From Gammaproteobacteria bacterium (GTDB lineage: Bacteria; Pseudomonadota; Gammaproteobacteria; J044), in NCBI GenBank assembly GCA_003696465.1, contig RFHG01000252.1, positions 1-6,391 of the forward strand: a stretch of DNA of 6,391 nucleotides, read 5' to 3'. Numbering within the stretch: the stretch's first letter is position 1; every line of letters starts with the position of its first letter. The position numbers and the translations under genes are program-made. This document shows, piece after piece, positions 1 through 5,222 of the stretch. The notes beneath the pieces are model-generated. The model was not told the DNA's origin and ran no database searches. It was given only the letters and a program-made list of their open reading frames with translations.

Positions 1-1121
1 ACCAACACCCGCCGAACGCGTGCGGCTTCGGGTTGCAGCTGATACCGCGCCTCAAGTCGAGGGTCGAGCCTGCGCGTGTTCAGGCTTGGAGGCAGGTTGC
101 CCTGCTCGATGGCCAGCAGGCCAATGACAGCGCCCAGGATACCGGCCGCGCCCAGGGTGTGCCCGGTAAAGCCCTTGGTCGAGGCGCAGGGCGTGCGGTT
201 TCCGAACAGCCTGCATACGGCCCGGTCCTCGGCCAGGTCGTTGGCCGGCGTGCCGGTGCCATGCAGATGAATGAAGTCGATTTCGTCCGGCGCAAGCCCG
301 GCCTCTGCCAGGGCTGCCTGCATCGCCCGTGCCGCGCCCTCGCCCTCCGGGTGCGGGCTGGACATGTGCCAGGCATCGCTGCTCTCGCCGCAGCCAAGGA
401 AACGGAACGGGGCCTCGCGGTCGGCCTCGAGCAGGGCAAAGCCTGCCGCCTCGCCGATGCTGATGCCATCACGTTCGGCATCGGCGGGGCGACAGGGCTC
501 GGCGGAGACGAGCTGCAGACTGTTGAACCCGTACAGGGTCATGCGACAGAGGCTGTCGACACCGCCCACGAGGGCCGCGTCGCAGACCCCGGCCTGGATG
601 TGGCGCGCGGCGGTGGCAAACACCTTGGCACTGGAGGAGCAGGCGGTGGAGACCACCTGCGCCGGCCCCTGCAGATCCAGGGCCTCGAGCAGGAAGGCAG
701 CCAGGGAAAAGGTATTCTGTGTGCGCCGGTAGTCGAACCACCCGGGCAGGGCGCCGTTCGCATCCCGTGCCGCGTAGGCCCGTTCGGTCTGCTCCACGCC
801 AGAGGTCGAGGTACCGATAAAGACACCGATACGATCACTGCCGTAGCGCGCCCGGGCCTGCTCCAGGGCATCCATGAACCCGTCCTGGCCAAGGCCCAGC
901 CAGGCCAGGCGGTTGTTGCGGCAGTCCCACGCCGCCAGCGACGTGGGTAGGGTCAGGGACTCCAGCTCCGGCACCCTGCCAATCCAGGTCTCGAGATCGA
1001 CCTCCTCGAAATCGCAGGGGCGTAGGCCGCCCCGTGCCTCGGCCAGGGCACGGCGGTGCGATTCCAGCCCCGCCCCGAGGGCGGAGGTGGCGGTAAATGC
1101 AGTGATGGCAAGGGGGTTCAA
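1..1121 (-). CDS. Beta-ketoacyl-ACP synthase (FabF/ApeO-like ketosynthase), C-terminus outside window
   Basis: Predicted cytoplasmic condensing enzyme that extends an ACP-bound chain with malonyl-ACP. The minus frame is open from a TTG at 1121 to the window edge: 373 complete codons, with perhaps 20-40 residues missing. It begins MNPLAITAFTATSALGAGL, a typical ketosynthase N-terminus. The full catalytic triad is visible: Cys161 in VVSTACSSSAK (codon 641-639), His287 in HLHGTGTPAND and His321 in STKGFTGHTLGAAG. Also present are LVGGVDSL (184-191), RDGISIGEAAGFALLE (217-232) and PPSLNTRRLDP (344-354). The active cysteine shows it is a condensing subunit, not a chain-length factor. In the E. coli and Xenorhabdus aryl polyene systems the ketosynthase ApeO is reported to pair with a chain-length-factor-like partner; such a partner would be outside this window. 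Start choice rests on the 4 bp TTGA overlap with the exporter stop and on the conserved N-terminus. Confidence 0.9.
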   Translation of the reverse strand, partial: MNPLAITAFTATSALGAGLESHRRALAEARGGLRPCDFEEVDLETWIGRVPELESLTLPTSLAAWDCRNNRLAWLGLGQDGFMDALEQARARYGSDRIGVFIGTSTSGVEQTERAYAARDANGALPGWFDYRRTQNTFSLAAFLLEALDLQGPAQVVSTACSSSAKVFATAARHIQAGVCDAALVGGVDSLCRMTLYGFNSLQLVSAEPCRPADAERDGISIGEAAGFALLEADREAPFRFLGCGESSDAWHMSSPHPEGEGAARAMQAALAEAGLAPDEIDFIHLHGTGTPANDLAEDRAVCRLFGNRTPCASTKGFTGHTLGAAGILGAVIGLLAIEQGNLPPSLNTRRLDPRLEARYQLQPEAARVRRVL

Positions 1122-3460
1122 GGCCGCATGCTTCCCGTGTCGGAACGGCCTGCGGCCAGCAGCCAGGCGGCAACGAAGGCCAGCGTGGCCCCCAGCGCCA
1201 CGGTGCTGCCCAGCGCGCGCAGGACGGGTATCTCGGAAAGCGCAAGGATAGCAAACACGCCGATGGTGGACACCCCGCAAACGAGGATTGCCAGCGCCGT
1301 GCGTCGGGCATCGCTGCCCTGCTCCTGCCGGGTGAAGAACAGTCCGTAGTCGATCCCGAGCCCGGCCACCAGCAGCAGGGCCACCAGATGAAACAGGCTC
1401 AGGCTGACCCCGGCGAGGATCAGCAGGCCGAGGGCAGCCGAGACTGCAGTCAGCACACCGCCGACCACGCGCAGCACGCGTTGCGGGTCGCGCAACGCCA
1501 GCAGCAATACCAGCACGATCAGAAGCGCCCCGATCAGCACGCGTTCGAGCGCCTCACGGCGGAAGTCGTCCATCAGTCGGCTGGTCTCGGCCGTCAGATC
1601 GAGCAGCTGCACCCCCGGCATCTGCGCGCCCTGAAGGGCAGCAGCCAGGCGTTGCGGCTGGTTCAGGCCGTGCAGGCGCACGATGCCACGCGCGCCGCTC
1701 CCGGTGCTGCGCAGCAGGCCTGACAGACGCAGGCCGAGTGCGCTGCCCTGCAGGTCCTGCGGGCGCAGGGGAGGCAATTCCCTGCTCTGCGCCACGTCGT
1801 GATGGAAGGCCTCGAAGGCGTCGGCCCGAAAGGGCAGTTCACGCAGGGCACGTGTGAATCGGGTGCGCAGGGTTTCGGCATCGGGGAGCCGGGACTGCCG
1901 CAGGCGCTGACGCTTCGCGCTGGGCAGGATGTCGGCCGCCATTTCGTGGCCCGCGAGCCAACCGTTTTTTTTGGCCTGCTGCAGCAGCGGCTGCAGGCGT
2001 TCCTCGCGCTGCAGAACCTGCTCCGTATCGGATCCGTCGACAATGATGAGGTAGCCCGGCTCGGCCACGCCCATGGATCGTCTGAGGCTGCCATCGGCCT
2101 GACGCAGCTCCGCCGGCACCGGGCTCAGGTCACGGATGTCATGCGACCAGGGGTCGCCCCGCACCAGCAGCATGGCCGGGCCCAGGAGCAGCAGCACGCC
2201 CAGCACCGGCAGGGCGACACGCGCCGGCAGGTGTTGCCGGACGAGCCAGCCCGCGAGCCCGAGCAGACGGGGTTCATATCGGGGTGGCGGCAGCAGGTGG
2301 GGCAGCAGATAGCGCACCGAGGCGGCCGCAAGCAGCAGACCGGCAATGGAAAACACTCCGAGCTGGGCAAGCCCGCTGAACCCGGTCACGGCCATGGCCG
2401 CATAGCCGATTACCGTGGTCAGCACGCCCAGCCGCAGGGTCGGCCAGATGCGTGCAAGGGCGGCGTCGGCCGATTCTTCGCGCCGCTGATGCGCGAACAG
2501 GTGCACCGGGTAGTCCAGTGCGACGCCCAGCAGGGTGATGCCAAAGGCCAGGGTGATGCCGTGCACGCTTCCAAACAGCAGCGAGGTGGTTGCCACTCCG
2601 CCCAGCCCACCCATCAGCAGCGGGATGCCGGCCAGCACCACCCGCCGCGGATCGCGCCAGACCCGATACATGAAGGCCACCAGGAACAGGCTGGCCAGCA
2701 GGCTCAGCCACTGGCTCTCGCCGCGAATGCGGGCGCGGCTCTGCAGGGCAAACCAGGGCGCACCGGAGAGTCGCAGTCGCACGTCGGTTCCGGCAGCAGC
2801 GCGGTCGAAGGCACTTCGGATCAGCTCGAGATTGCGCTGCTGGGCGTCCAGAGCCATGCCGGGCGCGGTACTCTCGAGCAGCAGGAATGCCTGCCGATGA
2901 TCCGGCGACATCCACACGCCCTGATACCGCACCGGTCGGGGCCCGGCCGTAGCCAGCCCCTCGAGCACGCGGCGAAAGGCCGCGGTCGGATCCCGAGGCA
3001 GCAGCGCCTTTTCGAACGGTGCCAGGGGCGAGCCCAGTTCCTCCAGCCGGTTTTGCAGTTGTTCGTGCAACCGCTCGGTGGCAAATGCCCCCGCGTCCGC
3101 GCCTGGATCGAGCAGATAGCGGTAGCGCAGCAGTTGCCGCCGGGTTGCCTCGTCCAGCAGCGTGCTGCCATCCAGTACCTGACTGAAGCGCCCGCTTTCG
3201 CGCAGGCGTTTGGCCAGGCCGCGGGCCACCACGGCCAGTTCCTCGGGGCTGCCGCCTTCCAGTACCACCAGCCAGAGGCGGGCCGCAGCGCCCTCGCGCA
3301 GCTCCTCGAGCAGCAGGCGCTCGCTGCGATTCTCCGCCTTGTCCGCGGCCGGCAGAAAGGCCGAGAGATCGGCCGTCACGGTGGTGCGACCGAAGACCTG
3401 CCACAGCATGAGGCCGAGCAGGACCAGCCACGGCAGCCACCACCAGGAACGGCTATTCAT
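1118..3460 (-). CDS. MMPL/RND-family lipid or pigment exporter
   Basis: Predicted inner-membrane proton-driven exporter of 780 residues with the duplicated RND layout. Transmembrane segment 1 (about 7-24) is followed by a large periplasmic domain (about 25-245), a bundle of roughly five or six segments (about 250-390), another segment near 415-433, a second periplasmic domain (about 435-635), and five final segments (about 637-770). Each half carries the MMPL proton-relay motif: GVALDYPVHLF (Asp316-Tyr317) and GLGIDYGLFF (Asp704-Tyr705), matching the paired Asp-Tyr residues of MmpL3. Proteins like this are often annotated as xanthomonadin exporters. The second of two closely spaced ATGs is chosen because AGGA lies 5 nt before it; starting at 3466 would add two residues. 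It overlaps the LolA-like gene by 8 bp (ATGAATAG) and the ketosynthase by 4 bp (TTGA). The substrate is inferred from neighbours. An A8 run encodes Lys-Lys-Asn at 1972-1964. Confidence 0.92.
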   Translation of the reverse strand: MNSRSWWWLPWLVLLGLMLWQVFGRTTVTADLSAFLPAADKAENRSERLLLEELREGAAARLWLVVLEGGSPEELAVVARGLAKRLRESGRFSQVLDGSTLLDEATRRQLLRYRYLLDPGADAGAFATERLHEQLQNRLEELGSPLAPFEKALLPRDPTAAFRRVLEGLATAGPRPVRYQGVWMSPDHRQAFLLLESTAPGMALDAQQRNLELIRSAFDRAAAGTDVRLRLSGAPWFALQSRARIRGESQWLSLLASLFLVAFMYRVWRDPRRVVLAGIPLLMGGLGGVATTSLLFGSVHGITLAFGITLLGVALDYPVHLFAHQRREESADAALARIWPTLRLGVLTTVIGYAAMAVTGFSGLAQLGVFSIAGLLLAAASVRYLLPHLLPPPRYEPRLLGLAGWLVRQHLPARVALPVLGVLLLLGPAMLLVRGDPWSHDIRDLSPVPAELRQADGSLRRSMGVAEPGYLIIVDGSDTEQVLQREERLQPLLQQAKKNGWLAGHEMAADILPSAKRQRLRQSRLPDAETLRTRFTRALRELPFRADAFEAFHHDVAQSRELPPLRPQDLQGSALGLRLSGLLRSTGSGARGIVRLHGLNQPQRLAAALQGAQMPGVQLLDLTAETSRLMDDFRREALERVLIGALLIVLVLLLALRDPQRVLRVVGGVLTAVSAALGLLILAGVSLSLFHLVALLLVAGLGIDYGLFFTRQEQGSDARRTALAILVCGVSTIGVFAILALSEIPVLRALGSTVALGATLAFVAAWLLAAGRSDTGSMRP
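1131..1136 (-). promoter_or_regulatory. Weak ribosome site for the ketosynthase TTG start
   Basis: GGGAAG on the minus strand ends 9 nt before the TTG at 1121, inside the final codons of the exporter gene. It is only a moderate match, and coupling through the TTGA stop/start overlap may matter more. There is no in-frame ATG near the conserved N-terminus upstream of the TTG. Confidence 0.35.
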
Positions 3461-4043
3461 TCGCATCCTGCAATGTGCGGAATTCGGTCACGGTCCGGTC
3501 CCCGTTGGTCTCGAGCAGCACGAAGCGCTCGGGCCTGTCGCCCTGCCCCTCGACCTCGATCCCGGAGACGACAGCGCGCATGCGTGCATCCCGCGGTTCC
3601 AGGCGGACGTGCCACTGCGCCCCCTGCCGGTCCAGCGCGACCCGGTAGTGGCGGCGCAGGGCCTCCAGGTCCCCGGCCAGCAGGGCGCGGAAGGAGGCCA
3701 CGAAGGCACGCAGCAGGGGCAGGTCATCCAGCCCGATCTCGCGGCGCTGCCCCTGGCCGTCGTCGAGGATCACGCGCTCGCCGTCGATGATGGCGCGCCT
3801 CTGTCCCACCTGCCGCTCGAGATAGTCGGGCCGGCGATAGTAGAGCGAGCCACTCTGCACCAGTGGCACGTCCAGCAGGCTGGAGGTCTGCTCCTCGGTG
3901 AAGGCCACGCGCCGCTCGGGGACGGCGGCCAGTCGGGACATCAGTGCCGCCAGCTCCGCATCATCGCTTCGTGCCGTCACCAGCAGGGGAAGCAGCATCA
4001 GGGCCAGCAGGGCGCATGGCCGAAGGTTCCTGCCAATAGTCAT
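3453..4043 (-). CDS. LolA-like periplasmic outer-membrane carrier protein
   Basis: Predicted periplasmic protein of 196 residues related to the lipoprotein carrier LolA; in aryl polyene/xanthomonadin clusters it is thought to ferry the lipid product to the outer membrane. With the ATG at 4043 it has a textbook signal peptide: positive n-region (Arg5, Arg8), hydrophobic core ALLALMLLPLL, and a V-T-A type I cleavage site after Ala24. There is no lipobox cysteine, so it should be soluble. The mature part has a LolA-type layout: RRVAFTEEQ followed by QSGSLYYRRPDYLERQV, a strand-rich region around ERVILDDGQG, a helical stretch (LLRAFVASFRALLAGD), and terminal strands ending in FVLLETNGDRTVTEF. The frame is open upstream to a TTG (4100) and an ATG (4079), but those starts would bury the signal peptide behind 12-19 extra residues. 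No strong ribosome site is seen. The 5' end overlaps the acyltransferase gene by 83 bp; the 3' end overlaps the exporter by 8 bp. Confidence 0.85.
   Translation of the reverse strand: MTIGRNLRPCALLALMLLPLLVTARSDDAELAALMSRLAAVPERRVAFTEEQTSSLLDVPLVQSGSLYYRRPDYLERQVGQRRAIIDGERVILDDGQGQRREIGLDDLPLLRAFVASFRALLAGDLEALRRHYRVALDRQGAQWHVRLEPRDARMRAVVSGIEVEGQGDRPERFVLLETNGDRTVTEFRTLQDANE
3466..3469 (-). promoter_or_regulatory. Shine-Dalgarno site for the MMPL exporter
   Basis: AGGA on the minus strand lies 5 nt before the ATG at 3460. The other in-frame ATG (3466) begins within this AGGA and would have no spacing, which favours the second ATG as the true start. Confidence 0.45.
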
Positions 4044-4914
4044 AGAAGTTGAACCAGTTCCATGGATGGTTGCGGGCATGATAATCCAGCCGCGCGGCAA
4101 AGCGGCAGGTCAGTGTATTCACCACTTCCTCTCGCTGCGCGCGGGGCACCGGTGCGCCATCGTGCAGCGGCTCGAACACAATGCGGTAGCGATTGCCGCC
4201 CAGATACAGGCCCCAGAACAGGATCACGGGTACCTGCAGGGCCACGCCGAGCAGTGCCGGCCCGGTGGGCAGACATGCGGGCCGGCCCAGAAACGGGCAG
4301 GACTGCCAGCGCCCGGCCTGATCGATGCGATCACCCAGCATGCCGACCACGGCCCCCTCGTCCAGGGCCTCGCGTACCCGCAACATGGTATCGGGCCTGC
4401 CCAGCGGAATCACGGTCTGAGCCACCTCGGGGTTGAGTGCCTCGAGCAGGCGGGTGATGGTGGCATTGTGCTGCGGATACATCAGCACGCGCAGGGGCAG
4501 GTTGCGCCACTTGAGGCCCAGTGCCCGCAGCACCTCGAAGCTGCCCAGATGGCTGCCCAGCAGCAGACAGCCGCGCCCGCGCTCCAGCTGCCTGTCAAGC
4601 AGCTCGACGCCGTGCACCTCGACCTCGAACAGGTCGTCGCGGCCGGCCAGAAGAAACACGCGATCGAGCAGCACACTGGCAAAGGCATGATGATGGCGGA
4701 AGGTATCACGCCAGCCGGCCGGCCGCCCCAGCGCCTGTTCGAGAAACTGCGCGGAGGCCTTGCGGCTGCGGGGGCCTCCGATCCAGAACCACAGCGTGAT
4801 CGGCCACAGCAGGGCCCGTGCCACGGGCCGCCCGAGGTTCAGGGCGATCCAGCGGATGCTGCGCAGCCAGAAGGCATTGCTGCGTTCGCGGGTATGGCGC
4901 CAGTCGAGGCTCAC
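3961..4914 (-). CDS. LPLAT-family acyltransferase (LpxL/HtrB-like)
   Basis: Predicted inner-membrane-associated acyltransferase of 317 residues that transfers an acyl chain from a carrier to a lipid-like acceptor. Near the N-terminus is a hydrophobic stretch (about residues 24-46), the likely membrane anchor. The catalytic HX4E motif is present as GSHLGSFE (His122, Glu127). Later come GMLGDR (191-196), PTGPALLGVAL (216-226) and a conserved-looking C-terminal block, NHPWNWFNFYDYW (282-294). Start is GTG in a GTGA overlap with the dehydratase stop; no clear Shine-Dalgarno is seen, so coupled re-initiation is likely. The last 23 or so residues (Q/A/P/G-rich) lie over the start and signal peptide of the LolA-like gene in another frame and look like unconstrained read-through. 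In aryl polyene clusters such enzymes are thought to attach the polyene to its lipid anchor; that role is inferred here. A lipid A-type secondary acylation role is less likely in this context. Confidence 0.88.
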   Translation of the reverse strand: MSLDWRHTRERSNAFWLRSIRWIALNLGRPVARALLWPITLWFWIGGPRSRKASAQFLEQALGRPAGWRDTFRHHHAFASVLLDRVFLLAGRDDLFEVEVHGVELLDRQLERGRGCLLLGSHLGSFEVLRALGLKWRNLPLRVLMYPQHNATITRLLEALNPEVAQTVIPLGRPDTMLRVREALDEGAVVGMLGDRIDQAGRWQSCPFLGRPACLPTGPALLGVALQVPVILFWGLYLGGNRYRIVFEPLHDGAPVPRAQREEVVNTLTCRFAARLDYHARNHPWNWFNFYDYWQEPSAMRPAGPDAASPAGDGTKR

Positions 4915-5222
4915 GGCGGGTCGGTGTGGAGTTGCAACTGGCCACTGGCCATGACCTGCTCACCATGCAGGCAGCTAAACGCAATGCGGTCGTTCGTGGC
5001 ACCCTGCCAGTGCCATTCGAGCTGCAGCGCCATGCCCGGCAGTACCGGCTGCAGGAACTTCACCTGCGGCACCCCGGCCAGACGCAGCCCGGGGACAACC
5101 TCACACAGCGCGGCATGTACTGCCTCCAGGAGCACCACGCCCGGCACCACCGGCTGGCCCGGAAAGTGCCCCTCCAGCGCGGGATGATCACGGGCGATGA
5201 ACAGGGGCAGCGGTTCAGGCAC
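4911..5222 (-). CDS. Short hot-dog-fold 3-hydroxyacyl-ACP dehydratase (FabZ/ApeI-like)
   Basis: Predicted cytoplasmic dehydratase that removes water from 3-hydroxyacyl-ACP, producing the trans double bonds of a growing polyene. With the GTG start it has 103 residues. It contains HFPGQPVVPGVVLLE, the FabZ/FabA active-site block. His19 and Glu33 are 14 residues apart, the same spacing as the FabZ His/Glu pair. A hot-dog strand follows (PQVKFLQPVLPGMAL), then a final strand region around ASGQLQLH. FabZ is usually near 150 residues, so this is a compact single-domain form lacking the usual N-terminal part; short dehydratases of this kind occur in aryl polyene clusters. It starts within the end of the synthetase gene (8 bp overlap, good GGAG site) and ends in GTGA, sharing 4 bp with the acyltransferase start. 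A second dehydratase and a ketoreductase would be expected elsewhere in the cluster. Confidence 0.88.
   Translation of the reverse strand: MPEPLPLFIARDHPALEGHFPGQPVVPGVVLLEAVHAALCEVVPGLRLAGVPQVKFLQPVLPGMALQLEWHWQGATNDRIAFSCLHGEQVMASGQLQLHTDPP

Noticed and set aside
33..950. 305-residue plus-strand open frame
   Set aside because: It lies opposite the ketosynthase, which has a complete catalytic triad. Its Gly/Gln/Arg-rich composition lacks motifs and is an antisense shadow.
2274..3443. 389-residue minus-strand frame inside the exporter
   Set aside because: It is an out-of-frame reading of the exporter gene, rich in Gly/Arg/Ala; the exporter frame has clear membrane segments and DY motifs.
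1799..3790. 663-residue plus-strand open frame opposite the exporter and LolA-like gene
   Set aside because: It is Q/H/G/R-rich with no domain pattern, crosses two well-supported minus-strand genes and has no plausible start context. Long antisense frames are common in GC-rich coding DNA.
3453..4100. LolA-like gene starting at the TTG (4100) or ATG (4079)
   Set aside because: These starts add 19 or 12 residues before an otherwise ideal signal peptide and increase the overlap with the conserved end of the acyltransferase.
3898..5187. 429-residue plus-strand open frame
   Set aside because: It is antisense to the acyltransferase, dehydratase and part of the LolA-like gene, and no recognisable motif is seen.
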